A program made the translations under genes and the position numbers. A stretch of 64,000 nt of DNA from CAYXZL01 sp964469925 (GTDB lineage Bacteria; Patescibacteriota; Gracilibacteria; Absconditabacterales; Absconditicoccaceae), in NCBI GenBank assembly GCA_964469925.1, contig CAYXZL010000005.1, positions 1 to 64,000 on the forward strand. Direction: 5' to 3'. Below are positions 31,329 through 42,018 of this stretch, in pieces. Each line of letters begins with the position of its first letter. Positions within the stretch are counted from its first letter, which is position 1. The notes beneath the pieces were generated by a model that worked only from the letters and a program-made list of their open reading frames with translations, made no database searches and was not told the origin of the DNA.

Positions 31329-31360
31329 TAGCACCACCTGGTCACAGGTGACACGAGCTA
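31329..31360 (+). promoter_or_regulatory. Inverted repeat upstream of groES, weak CIRCE resemblance
   Basis: An imperfect palindrome with core CACCTG-GTCA-CAGGTG (31335-31350) and outer arms TAGC and GCTA. It begins TAGCAC and has GTGACA at the CIRCE spacing, so the right half-site matches only 4 of 6. It lies 37 bases before groES. It may be a diverged HrcA site, another operator, or an RNA hairpin. Confidence 0.35.
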
Positions 31361-31396
31361 TCTCTACTACTTTATTTACTTCTACAGAAAAAACTC

Positions 31397-31708
31397 ATGG
31401 CAGACGTCAAACTTGTTCCATTAGAAAATCATGTGATCGTCAAAGCGGAAGCGGCAGAAAACAAATCCAAAGCTGGCATTATCCTTCCTAGCAAAGACGA
31501 TGAAAAACCTACTAAATGAACGGTCATGGCAGTAGGACAAGGTGCTATCCTTGATAATGGTCAAAGATGACCAATGGATGTTAAAGTCGGAGATGTCGTA
31601 TATTTTACCAAATACTCTCCAGACGAGATTGAAGTAGATGACAATGGTGAAAAGGTTACTTACCTAGTGATCAAACATTCATCGATACTAGCAAAAGAAA
31701 GCAAATAA
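31397..31708 (+). CDS. groS: Co-chaperonin GroES
   Basis: The lid of the GroEL chamber. The 103-residue product shows the cpn10 layout: VKLVPLENHVIVKAEAAENK at the N-terminus, the mobile loop with KAGIILPSKDDEKP, then KGTVMAVGQGAILDNGQR, VKVGDVVYFTKYSPDEIEV and a closing strand. The glycines of the KGTV and QRGP positions are TGA. It lies 50 bases before groEL and is surely co-transcribed with it. Confidence 0.96.
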
Positions 31709-31758
31709 TAAATGACTCATAACTACCATTTCCTTTTATATTCAATGTAATAAAAAAA

Positions 31759-33417
31759 ATGGCAAAAGTTGTACAATATGGAGAACAAGCAAGAAAAGAT
31801 ATTTTTAAGGGTATCGAAGTGGTCGCTAAGACCGTCATGGTAACAATGTGACCAAAGGGTAGAAATGTTATCCTTGACAAGTGATTTGGTTCCCCAACAG
31901 TAACCAACGACGGTGTGACCGTAGCTAAGGAAATCGAACTAGAAAATAAATATCACAATGTCGGAGCTGCATTGGTCAAAGAAGCAGCAAACAAAACCAA
32001 CGACGCAGCTGGTGATGGTACGACTACCACCACAGTATTGACCTACTCTATAGCAAAAGAATGAATGAGATATATCACATCTGGTGTCAATCCGTTTGCT
32101 TTGGGTAGAGGATTGCACAAGGCAGTCAACACTGTCGTTGATCATCTCAAAAAAGAGTCAAAAAAGATCAAAGGGAAAGAAGAAATCAAGCAAGTAGCTG
32201 CATTATCGGCACAAGATGAGGCTGTCGGTGAACTGATCGCTGAAGTGATGGATGAAGTAGGTAATGACGGTGTGATCACCGTAGAAGAAGGAAAGACACT
32301 AGGTCTGACCAAAGAGATCGTCATGGGTATGCAATTTGATCAAGGATATGTATCTCCCTATTTCGTATCAGACCCACAACGTATGGAGTCAGTCATAGAA
32401 AACCCATATATTTTGGTGACAGACAAGAAGATCTCTTCTATGAAGGACATTTTAGGAATCCTCGAGTCTGCTGCATCCAAGGGTAAAAAAGACTTTGTGA
32501 TCATAGCGGACGATCTGGATGGTGAGGCTCTTACCTCCTTGGTACTCAACAAGATGAGAGGTGTACTCAATATCTTGGCAATCAAAGCTCCTGGTTTTGG
32601 AGACAGAAAAAAAGAGATGCTGAGAGATATCGCTGTCCTCACTGGAGCAACATTAGTAACCGAAGAAGTCGGACTTAAGTTGGATGAAGTAGGTATGGAG
32701 GTTCTTGGTAGAGCAGAAAAAGTCGTGACCAACAAAGACAAAACTACTATCATTGGTGGAGGAGGAAACCAAAAAGAAATCGATGAAAGGGTCGGACAGA
32801 TCAAAGCTCAGATAGAAAGTTCAACATCAGATTATGACAAGGAAAAACTAACGGAGAGAGTTGCAAAACTCGCAGGTGGAGTCGCAGTGATCAAGGTTGG
32901 TGCTGCTACCGAGATGGAGATGAAAAACAAGAAATACAAGATCGAAGATGCACTCAATGCAACCAGGGCGGCGGTCGAAGAGGGAATTCTTCCTGGTGGA
33001 GGTATTTCTTTGGTCAAGTTAGCGAAGAAGTTAGATACTCTCAAATTGGATGATGAAGACGAACATATTGGCTTGGAGATAGTGAAAAATGCTATCCTCT
33101 ATCCTGTCGTGCAGATAGCAAACAATGCTGGATATAAGGGTGACTGGGTAGTTGAAAAAGTAAAAGAAGAAGCAGACTTCAATACATGATTCAACGCTGC
33201 TACAGGTAAGTTTGAAAACTTGGTCAAAGCGGGTATTATCGACCCAACCAAGGTGGTAAGAGTATCATTGGAAAACGCAGTCTCTGCGGCAGCGATGTTC
33301 TTGACGACTGATGCTATCGTCGTTGACGCACCTAAGGAGGAAAAAGAGGAAATGTGATGAGGATGAATGTGAGGGATGTGAGGAATGGGTTGAATGTGAG
33401 GTATGGACATGTACTAA
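31759..33417 (+). CDS. groL: Chaperonin GroEL
   Basis: The 552-residue product is a full chaperonin: VVQYGEQARKDIFKGIEVVA, TVMVTMGPKGRNVILDKGFG (nucleotide-binding loop with two TGA glycines), VTNDGVTVAKEIELE, AANKTNDAAGDGTTTTTVLT with the catalytic Asp, the apical domain, and GILPGGGISLVKLAKKL. The C-terminus ends in GGM repeats in which TGA, GGA, GGG and GGT all appear as glycine, an internal proof of the code. It folds cytoplasmic proteins with GroES. Confidence 0.98.
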
Positions 33418-33447
33418 GTTGGGCTGAGACGTAACTACATACAAAAG

Positions 33448-33481
33448 CAGTCATCAGTCAATAGTGCTGGTGACTGTTTTT
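33448..33481 (+). terminator. Rho-independent terminator of groESL
   Basis: A 10-bp stem (CAGTCATCAG with CTGGTGACTG, one G-T pair) with a 9-base loop and a T-rich run, 31 bases after the groEL stop. Confidence 0.75.
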
Positions 33482-33542
33482 GCTTGTAAAAAAAACGAAG
33501 AAAGCTATATGGCAGGCACACGCTTACATACTCTATTACCTT

Positions 33543-34511
33543 ATGAGAAACACCATCGCGACAATAGCTGGAGCACTATGTATACTACGACCGCAGATAG
33601 TACATGATTGATCAAAGAGTATGTATATTGTACTCAAGACGCCACCCTGATCCAACTTCACCAAGACTGAATATGTAATTATGCCGGCAATAGAAGGAAC
33701 GGGGGACAGGAACCAGCAAGGATTTCACCGTTCTCATGACTATCCCTACAATCATCCTGCTGCACATGCTAGCGTTCTATCTCGGCACAAGCTCTATCCT
33801 CTATTGATAGAGGGGCTCTGAGTTTCGGCAAACCGACCAGACACGACGACAACAGTCGAGAGTCCATGAATGAAACTAAGTGGGGACAAACCTCGGTGAG
33901 AAGAGGAGGTGGGAAATGCAAAAGAAAGCACGATAGAACCACTATCAAAGGCACGAAAAAAAAGACTACAACAATGAGCGGCTCAAACGGTTACCTCTCA
34001 GGTAGAAAACTACGGAATAACACAAGCAGGTGCCCAAAAGCTTATTATTACCTTATTTGATCTATTAGTTGACGATGTACAGACAGATGAATTGGGGAGC
34101 GTAAATGTACACATAAAAATGATAACACCAGGGTTGCAAGATAGCATTCAGGAGGAGATAAGAAGCTCACTTGCAACATACGCGATGAAAACGGATCCAG
34201 AGTCGCCTGATAGCAGCACAACAAAGAAAAAAAACTTCCGAGATACAATGAAGGGCCTAGCCACGTCGATAGTTACCACAGTGGATCCAGGGATAGAAAC
34301 AAAACAAATGAATAAACTGGTTGAGACCTTGATGTCATGGGTCATCGGTTGGCGTGATCGTAAATCCTGAAACTATGTGCTTTGGATAGGAAAAGGCACC
34401 GTATCGCGAAATGAAATGATGCTCTACCTAAGTGATATAGTCACCACTCCACTTCTCGAACAATTGAGAAAAAAGTCTCCAAAACCTGGCAAAGAGGAAA
34501 AGGGCGACTAA
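33543..34511 (+). CDS. Hypothetical protein, 322 aa
   Basis: The product starts MRNTIATIAGALCILRPQIV, a weak signal-like or membrane-associated segment. A Pro/Thr/Asp-rich region follows, then a basic linker (KARKKRLQQGAAQTVTSQVE), then a C-terminal part with regular helices and strands (AQKLIITLFDLLVDDVQTDE, GSVNVHIKMITPGLQDSI, YVLWIGKGTVSRNEMMLY). Six TGA glycines support the frame. No family recognised. It lies between groEL and the pilus operon and looks like a single-gene unit. Confidence 0.6.
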
Positions 34512-34659
34512 AACGAGCATATAATCAATAAAATCTGACTGATGACATGATACACTTCAGAGAGTGACGATAGAAAACAAAATAACGTGTCCTAATTTGC
34601 ATAAATAAGATCCCAGTCATATACTTTCCCTTGTACTTTATTCCCATCATACAAGGGAT

Positions 34660-35235
34660 ATGCCCAAGTCAATGCACAAAGCACGCTCTAGTTGGCAAAC
34701 ATTCTTTTCTATAGCTTTTTTCCTCGTGCTACTAATGGTCGCAGCTACGGTGTTCTATCGTATCAAGATAGCGAGCATGGAAAACAAAATTGCTGACATG
34801 TCCGTGGCGACAAAAGAGGTGGAAAAGAAAATAGCAGATATAGAAAAAGAGCCGGGTTACAACAAACTCTGACTCGTAAGAAAACTGTTAGCAGAAGGAA
34901 ACTATATGCCGTGGTCAAGGCATATTCCTATCTTGATAGATATGTTGTTGGATTTGCAAAAAGTTGACAGTAACAGTAGGGACAAAATCGAACTCTACGA
35001 CTTTCGTATCAGTCTGGAAGAAATAGAGCTCAAAGGGATGGTATCAAGACTCTTGCTCTTATATTACACATCACCCGAAAGGTGATTTAAAGGATTGATC
35101 GATAGATTTAGAGAGTTAGATTTTGTCAGAAATATACGTATTCAAACCTATGTCAAAGATGAAGATCAAGGCTTATATGATTTTGCTTTATTTGCTAACG
35201 TCGTAGTTGATGGCCAAACAGGAAGCAAACAATAA
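34660..35235 (+). CDS. PilN-like type IV pilus assembly protein
   Basis: A 191-residue product with a short basic cytoplasmic tail, one membrane helix (FFSIAFFLVLLMVAATVFY), a coiled coil (KIASMENKIADMSVATKEVE) and a C-terminal alpha/beta domain (LYDFRISLEEIELKGMVSRL, FKGLIDRFRELDFVRNIRI). This is the bitopic layout of PilN, which with PilO and PilM forms the inner-membrane alignment complex. Assignment rests on topology and position at the head of a pilus operon. Its 3' end overlaps the next gene by 26 bases. Confidence 0.65.
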
Positions 35236-36331
35236 TATGCTGGATAGTCTCAAGCAAAACATAACCAATCAGGATAATATAGGGGAACAACAAGGTAACT
35301 CTGTATTGGAAAAGCTGCTCAACGCAAAGATAGGTGGGAACGCTCCCAAAAAAATGACAGAAGACGATGAAAAGATTTCTATGACCAATATGCAGAGGGT
35401 TGTAGGACTGAGATATAAGATTTATACCTTGCTCATAGTAATCGTAGGATGGTTTGTCTGGTCAAGTTTTTTGTCTCCAGCAATCAACAAAAGTGACTAT
35501 GTAAGTCAGAAGCTAGAAAATGATGATCTGAAGCTTACACAGCTACAAAGGAAGTTGTCACAATATCAAAAAGATCAAAAATTTGTTGCACTCATTGAGA
35601 GCGAGCAAAATGCGGATGCTATCTATAAGTGTATCAACAACAACATCTGATGTGAATCGTTAGACAAAGAGATTGGCGATCATCTAGAGTTGGTAAAAAG
35701 CTACCTGCAAATAGGTAATCTCTACGACAGAAAAATGGTAATCGATGAAAAATCCTTACTGATAAACCTCGACGCCTTTATGACCAAGGAACGAAAAAGA
35801 GGATTTCCTACCGATCAGAGCAATGGAGAGATCAAAGAGCTGGTCATCGGGGATCCCGAACAGATAGAGGAGCAGTTGTATCAGGTTCCCTTGGACGTTC
35901 AGGTAGAATTTGACGATAAGGATGCTCTTTTGTCGTTTATCAATAACGTAGAAAACCGCATTATCAAATGAATTGATACAGGATTGGCCAGATCAACTCC
36001 TGTGTTATACAAAATTAATCAAATCGAGTACGATGTTGTTAATTATACAGAAAAACAAAACGTTATTGTTAACATGACAGCCTATTACTACCAAGAAGAG
36101 AGGGAAGACGTGATTGTCGAGCATACGGGAGCGGTAGCACCACGAGCAGAGAACGCTGTTGTAGAAACAGGAGCAGAACTGACATGATCAACTGATAGTA
36201 CAACAGGTGCACAGGTCGTATCGGGGGATACAGAAGAATCACCAACACAATGAGCAAGCGGTGATACAACAGAAAAGAATACAGCAGATAGCAATAGCGA
36301 TAACCAAACAGGTAATACCTCTACCCAGTAG
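35210..36331 (+). CDS. PilO-like type IV pilus assembly protein
   Basis: A 373-residue bitopic protein: a 65-residue polar N-terminal part, a membrane helix (YKIYTLLIVIVGWFVWSSFL), a coiled coil (QKLENDDLKLTQLQRKLSQY) and a C-terminal ferredoxin-like part with YQVPLDVQVEFDDKDALLSF and a long low-complexity Ser/Thr/Glu tail. This resembles PilO, the PilN partner. The tail (from about residue 310) is unusual. It overlaps the upstream gene and precedes PilC by 18 bases. Confidence 0.65.
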
Positions 36332-36349
36332 TTTAGTAGGAGCATACTT

Positions 36350-37456
36350 ATGGCACAACATGGCATAGACAAGTTGATAGAAAAATGATTAGCCTCGTTC
36401 CAAAAGGGTTCTTTTGGCACAAAACAAAAAGTATTTTTCTTCAAGGAGCTATCCTATTTGCTCAAAGGGTGAGTGTCGATCATAGCAGCCATACAGACGA
36501 TGAGTAGTTCCACAGACAATATGGCCCTCAAAGAGTTGTGCGATTATATCTATCGTATGCTTGACGAAGGTAAGTCATTGACCTACGCCCTATCGAGGTT
36601 GCCAAAATATTTTTCAGAAGGAGATGTGGCAATCATCAAGTCAGGAGAAAAATCGGGCAAGTTGGTGTCGGTATTGTGGTCACTAGCAATGGAATACACC
36701 TTTCTTACCAAAATAAAAAATCAGTACGTCAGTGCCATGATATACCCAGTGATACTGATTGTAGTAAGCGTCATTGCGGTCCTAGCATTGTTTCTCTATA
36801 TACTGCCAGGAATCTTTGAGCTTGTAAACGAGTTTGAAACATCGAGTATACCAGCCACAACAAGGTTTTTGATGGCCTTCTCTTATTTTCTCCAAAACAA
36901 TATCAAAGAACTCCTTATAGGAGCATTGGTTCTCATAAGTTTGTTTGCAGCTCTCATGAGCACCGAAGGCGGCAAGAGGGGATTGTACAATATCGTCTTT
37001 GAATTGCCGCTGGTATCCAAGATGACCAAATACTACTTTCTCATCAAGTTTGCAAGATACATGAGGTTGATGCTAGAAGCTGGCCTGAGTTATGTTGATT
37101 TATTTAGATTGCAAAAAGATATTATTCGCCTACCGCAGTATCAGGATCTCATCGCTGATGTCAGCGATGGTTTACAAAAAGGAGAATCAATATTTGATCA
37201 GATGCAATACCACACAGAGATTATTCCCCAAGATGTCTTAGTGTTGCTGAAGGTATGAGAAGAAACAGCAACACTGAAAGAATCGTTACAAAACATCATA
37301 GAGATGTATGAAGAAGAGTTGCAAAACACCATCAATAATGTGTCCAAACTCATCGAACCACTCCTTATAGTATTTGTATGAGGAATTATCGCTATGATAG
37401 CCCTATCAGTATTTGGTATCATAGGCAATGTGTTAGATTCACTACCATCATTGTAG
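36350..37456 (+). CDS. pilC: Type IV pilus / type II secretion inner-membrane platform protein PilC
   Basis: The 368-residue product carries two GspF domains. The first has VFFFKELSYLLKGGVSIIAA, ALKELCDYIYRMLDEGKSLTY and FSEGDVAIIKSGEKSGKL; the second repeats the pattern with YFLIKFARYMRLMLEAGLSYVD and PQDVLVLLKVGEETATLKES. Membrane helices lie after each domain (YPVILIVVSVIAVLALFLYI and a C-terminal IIAMIALSVFGII). PilC couples the assembly ATPases to pilin extraction. The ATPases PilB and PilT, PilM and the peptidase PilD are not in the window. Confidence 0.93.
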
Positions 37457-37532
37457 TTATAGTCAAAGCATACTTTCACTTTCAAAAACCATAGCAAATA
37501 ACTAGTATGAAAACAATTATCCATTTTTTCGT

Positions 37533-38081
37533 ATGAAAAAAGGCTTTACGCTCATCGAGCTTCTCATTGTTATCGTTATCGTTGCCATCATGATGGCTAT
37601 CACCATGCGCTTCAATGGTAACTTTGTCTATGATATTGAGTTCAAAAAAGCGAAAGACAAACTCGTGGGAGATTATCACCAAATCTTGGGACACAATATG
37701 TCCTCTCGCTATATTGGGTCAAAGAGTTATGACAGCTATACCGTCACTATAGCCAACGGTACCAATAAAGTAGACTATGAATATCTTGATGCAGAAGGAA
37801 CATCATTGCAAAAAGAAACAAAAAACTACGCTGGCATGACGATCAATCAAGCATCGATCGCAGATCAGTCCGTGAACCAACTCCAGTTGAACTTTGAGCC
37901 ATACCAATAATGATGTCGCATTGGAGAACAGGTAGATGATGTTGAAACCACCAAAGCATCGTTTCAAGTACGGGCGAAGAAAACAGGCAAAAAATTCTGT
38001 TTTTCCCTCGATAGTAATACCTGCAAGATATTGTCCTTTGTGTGCCCCGATGAAGAACGCGTACGTTATTTTGGAAACTAA
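37533..38081 (+). pseudogene. Type IV prepilin-like protein with in-frame TAA
   Basis: It begins MKKGFTLIELLIVIVIVAIM, a perfect class III prepilin peptide (cut after KKG, methylated F1, E5). The frame stops at TAA in codon 126 (37908-37910). Directly after, in the same frame, it reads GCRIGEQVDDVETTKASFQV and FCFSLDSNTCKILSFVCPDE to a second TAA, with a coding character and cysteines typical of a pilin D-region. Either the gene is 125 codons long and the rest is a relic, or a 182-codon pilin has a nonsense change, readthrough or an error. Type I pseudopilin by position (first of three). Confidence 0.7.
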
Positions 38082-38116
38082 TACCTATTTTAGCTACATG
38101 ATAAGATGTAGTCACG

Positions 38117-38758
38117 ATGAAACAGAAATCCTGACTTTCTTTGATAGAAGTACTCATCGCTATTGTAATCTTTGCAGTAGGGATTTTGGCGGTATTGAGG
38201 ATGGTCACGCATAGTCTTCTGACTATTGATAAGGTAAAGATACAGACTGATGCAGCTATGCTGGCATCACAGGGGATGCAAATGGTCTATACAGTGAGAA
38301 ATACCAATCTTCTCAAGGCATTGCCACGAAATTGTGCCGTGACCAACGAACTATCCAATGGTTCCTTAGGAGAGGAGTATTGTAATCTCGAGTTTCCAAC
38401 ACAGTGACAAGCATTGGCTGTGTCGATGCAGCCTACCGATGAGATAGACTCGAATCCATACTTTGTGATTGAGGCCAAGGACCTTGGTGATTTTAATACA
38501 ACGATGGACGCATTCAGGCTCTACCAACACACGGGCACAATCAACGATGATACAATACTGACGTGGTACAATCATGATAGCAATGGAGGACGCAAGACAC
38601 CTTATGCCAGATACATAAGCTTTGAGCCAGTCACAGCAGCAGACACAAGTTATGATCCACAATATATCCTCGAAATGAAGTCAGTGGTGTTGGTACAAAA
38701 GGGAGGCTTTACAGGGCAGATAGAGATGGAGGGAATGATTGGTAGTATTTTACATTAA
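38117..38758 (+). CDS. PilV-like pseudopilin
   Basis: A 213-residue product starting MKQKSGLSLIEVLIAIVIFA. The prepilin peptidase cleavage glycine before LSLIEV is coded by TGA, so a correct pilin signal requires the recoded codon. The long N-terminal helix continues to about residue 35; the C-terminal part is beta-rich with two cysteines. In type IV pili this class of minor pilin primes assembly at the tip. It begins 35 bases after the preceding pilin frame. Confidence 0.85.
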
Positions 38759-38775
38759 CGCTTTACAAAAAGCTC

Positions 38776-39435
38776 ATGCTAAAAATACAGCATAAGAAAG
38801 GGTTTACGCTTGTCGAGGTATTGATTTCAACCATCATTATCTGACTGCTTTTTATGTTGATTTTTAAAGTATTTGATACCTTGTCAGATATCTCAGTAAG
38901 AGTAGAAGGGGAGAGGCAAATGCAAAATGAACTCCTCTATGTAACCGAGACACTACAAACCCTCGCAGATAACTACAATATCGACTATGACAAATATAGG
39001 GTTGATGGTGACGTTGATCTCTTTGAACAGCAGGGTATGGTACATGAGCTCTACTTAGTCAATCCAGAAGGAGAAACGGTGACGATAGCAAGTTCTGGTG
39101 ACTGCTATGAGGGTTCAATAGAAACGCCCGAACATATCCAACATATGCGTTCTACCAATTGTATACTGACGATAGAAAAAGACGGTCATATCACACAGTT
39201 GACAGACCCAAATATCGTTGATCTATCCCATGTGCAATTTAAACTAGTGCCCTATGATTCTAATGAACGACTCCTCTATTCTGGTTCGGTAGATAATGCC
39301 TACGAACGCATTCAGTACCCCTGATTTCGGTTATTTGCTCGCATGTATCACAAGATATTTGGTAAAGACCGAACAACCAACGTCAAACAAGAAATACACC
39401 AGTACTTCACTGTTTATGATGACTTCAAGCTCTAA
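38776..39435 (+). CDS. PilW/GspJ-like pseudopilin
   Basis: A 219-residue product with the peptide MLKIQHKKGFTLVEVLISTI, cut after KKG, helix through IIIGLLFMLIFKVFDTLSDI (its glycine TGA), followed by a polar domain with ELLYVTETLQTLADNYNIDY and a cysteine pair. It fits a minor pilin of the PilW or GspJ kind. Its TAA overlaps the next ATG (TAATG), indicating coupled translation with the PilX-like gene. Confidence 0.82.
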
Positions 39436-40337
39436 TGAATCACAACACACTCAAGTGCCAGCACAAGCAATGAAGTATTATGATTTTGGTGATTGTTATC
39501 ATGATCGTTTCGTCAGCGCTCGGCTTGCTAGTGATGAGTTATGTCAACAATATGCTCGCTATCTCTTCGGACTACCACGCTTTCAACAAGGCTTACTATC
39601 TTGCTAAAGCGGGCATAGAAATGAATCTGACCAAGGTAGCGCATCGTGAAGTTGGTTTTCAGGATCAGCTAGATCCAGGATTGGTAGCGACCTTTGACTG
39701 TGCAGTCGGAACCAAAGGAAATACATCAGACCAATGCCAATTGTCTGGTGATATCATTGCCTTAGGGACAATCCTGACAGACGACTTTAGGGCGATAGAC
39801 TGTAATCCTGAGACAGCATATGTATTGAGCGGTTGAGATGCGATGGGTTTTCCACTCTTTTATGATAATTATACGACCACCGATTTGTTTGCACAGCCTA
39901 TCGAGCTTACCTCACTTTTTTATCCTAAGATTGATATCACCTCTCCATGAGGATCAACCGAAATAGGAGCAGCCGTAGTCAAACTCTTGCGAAACGCTGA
40001 GACAAAAAAACGAGAACCACCAAAGCTTGGTTGATCTCTCGTCAATACCTTTCAAACACCCGTAAGCAATATTGTCAGTCAAGTGGTCGGAGCAGAAGAA
40101 GGAAAGGATGCAGGCACAGCATGACCATCCAAAGTGTTTTTCTTAGTCGTTTTCAATCCCAACCAAGATATTAGTAGTAACGTGTCTTTCTGTCTTCAAA
40201 GCGATCAACCCATGCCTCTTACTCATGTAGGAGTAAAAAGTATTGCGAGCTATCGTGGTATTACCATAGGATTAGAATCAAGCCAAACAGTTGATCTGCC
40301 AGGATTTATCTTCTCCACATTTATCAATAGAGAATAA
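39435..40337 (+). CDS. PilX-like minor pilus assembly protein
   Basis: A 300-residue product beginning MNHNTLKCQHKQGSIMILVI. The segment GSIMILVIVIMIVSSALGLL is the G-S-x-x-x-x-x-V pattern of PilX/GspK N-termini, which lack the usual E5. AFNKAYYLAKAGIEMNLTKV is the classic PilX motif (A-Y-Y-x-A-x-A-G-x-E). The beta-rich C-terminal part is long and contains four TGA glycines. It completes the pilus operon. Confidence 0.8.
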
Positions 40338-40377
40338 TAGTAAGGGGAGTTTTTTTATAATAAACATATTCCAAAGG

Positions 40378-40782
40378 ATGGAAAATCAAGAACTCATCAA
40401 CATTGCATCATCCGTTATCCATGCAAAAGAGCTAAAGGACGGCCTAGTCGGAGATGTGGGCTGTGCATTGTTAGCAGGAAATGGCAAAATATATACTGGT
40501 ATTTGTGTATGAGTTAACTCCAATGCTTATTGTGCTGAAAGAGTTGCTATCGGAAAAATGATTACCGATGATCAAGAATATGTGATTAAAAAGATTGTTG
40601 CAACTTGGAAAGATGAAAATGGTGTCGTGTACGTTATCCCCCCTTGTGGTCACTGTAGGGCAGCAATGCATGAAATCGATAAACTCAACATCAATGAAAC
40701 AGAAGTGGTCTTAGATACAGATAAAACTGTAAAGCTGAAAGATCTACTCCCATACCATGATCGACGGCAAAAGGTTCACTAG
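40378..40782 (+). CDS. cdd: Cytidine/blasticidin deaminase-like protein
   Basis: The 134-residue product has the deaminase zinc signature: NSNAYCAERVAIGKMI (C-A-E, zinc ligand plus catalytic Glu) and VIPPCGHCRAAMHEIDKL (P-C-x-x-C). The GVNSN contact region is preceded by a TGA glycine. Length and motif order match small tetrameric cytidine deaminases and blasticidin-S deaminase. A good ribosome-binding site (AAAGGA) lies just before the ATG. The likely role is pyrimidine salvage, important in a cell that scavenges nucleosides (inference). Confidence 0.88.
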
Positions 40783-40823
40783 CATATCCCACATCTAGTA
40801 ATTTTCTACAAGATTTCCTATTC

Positions 40824-41681
40824 TTAGGAGCTTTTTTGGTACAAGTCTGCAATCACAATCTTTTTCATCTTCATCATCTGATCTCTCGCATAGTTTGCAG
40901 CAGTTTGGTCAGGATTGAACAATGCTTGTGGTAAGGCCAAAGGGACAATCTGTCGGCTAACACCATACTTATCTTTGCATCGACCACATTGTACTTCTTG
41001 CCCTCCATCTAGTGCTAACTTGTTTCGATAATGGTCAACCTCCTCTTGATCTTTGCAGGATACCATGAGAGATATCCCATCGTTGAAGAAAAACTTGTGT
41101 CCAAGCGAACTATCCATAGCAATAAAGAGCTGATTGACCAGACGAAACTCTCCATGAGCAATTGTTCACTCCACATCCTGCTCTCCTGGACCATATCTAA
41201 ACAGAGATTCTATCGTACTAGCTGGGAAGATGCTTGTATAGAAATTCATTGCCTCCTCCGCTTTGCCTGCCATATGCTGCGTATACATCAGGCTCGGGAG
41301 CATGGCATTAGTAGTATGTTCAGGGCGTTCATCGTACATGACCTGTCGACTGACACCATACTTATCATCACACCAGCCATAAGCCTTACTTCGATCGTAA
41401 GCACCATACTCCATGAGGACTTTCCCTCAACTACTCAAGCGATCCCAGATCTGCTGAGTAAGTGCTTGGTCTTTGATCCATAGACTAAAGGATATAGAGG
41501 GGTTTGGGTTCTCGTGTGGTCCTCCGTTGAGCGTTGCGAGTGACTGACCAAAAACATCAAAGCTTACCACCACAGGGTTTTCCTTACTAATCGATGAGCC
41601 AGGAAAGATATCGCAGTAGTACTCAGCTACTTCTTTAGCATTATCCGTACATCGGATAAAAGGGATGATTTTGTGAGACAT
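40824..41681 (-). CDS. VOC / PhnB-like protein, two tandem domains
   Basis: A 285-residue product with two copies of the PhnB-type (3-demethylubiquinone-methyltransferase-like) VOC fold. Copy one: IIPFIRCTDNAKEVAEYYCD, IFPGSSI, then SLATLNGG and KYGVSRQVMYD; copy two: YTQHMAGKAEEAMNFYTSIF, FIAMDSSLGHKFFF and DKYGVSRQIVPLALPQ. Such proteins bind metals or small molecules; actual activity is unknown. Duplicated domains in one chain are common in this family. An in-frame extension to 41774 is possible but unlikely. Confidence 0.85.
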
Positions 41682-41763
41682 GGAAACAAAACAAGTGAAA
41701 TATAAAATAAGATTCTCTTCTTCTTCAGAATAACAAAAAAGCGGGGTTTTACCAATAGAAGCT

Positions 41764-42018
41764 ATGTCAGTCAACTGTTACATGATAGTAAAAACCATCA
41801 TCTACAGTATACTACTTGCAAATCAGGTAATCATAATGAGAAGGGGGGAAACGTTCCAAGAGAAAGGAGCAACGGTGAAACAGGTTACATGGTTTGCTTA
41901 TCCTTTTGTTTTCGGTTTATACTTCCATAAACAAATAGGATTAGACTTTTTGAAAACCTTTCTTTACATAGGGTTTTGAGAGGGAACTGCTCTCATAGAG
42001 ACAAGCAATATTATTTAA
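41764..42018 (+). CDS. Possible small membrane protein, 84 aa
   Basis: A short frame beginning MSVNCYMIVKTIIYSILLAN with two moderately hydrophobic stretches (TWFAYPFVFGLYF and LDFLKTFLYIGF), one TGA, and a TAA that overlaps the end of the convergent restriction endonuclease by 8 bases. No family recognised. It may be a real remnant or a chance frame beside the AT-rich restriction-modification locus. Confidence 0.3.

Noticed and set aside
31759..33417. TGA as tryptophan (table 4) or selenocysteine
   Set aside because: TGA aligns with conserved glycines (GroEL, UvrC, cyclophilin), occurs in runs of two or three, and no SECIS-like element is needed.
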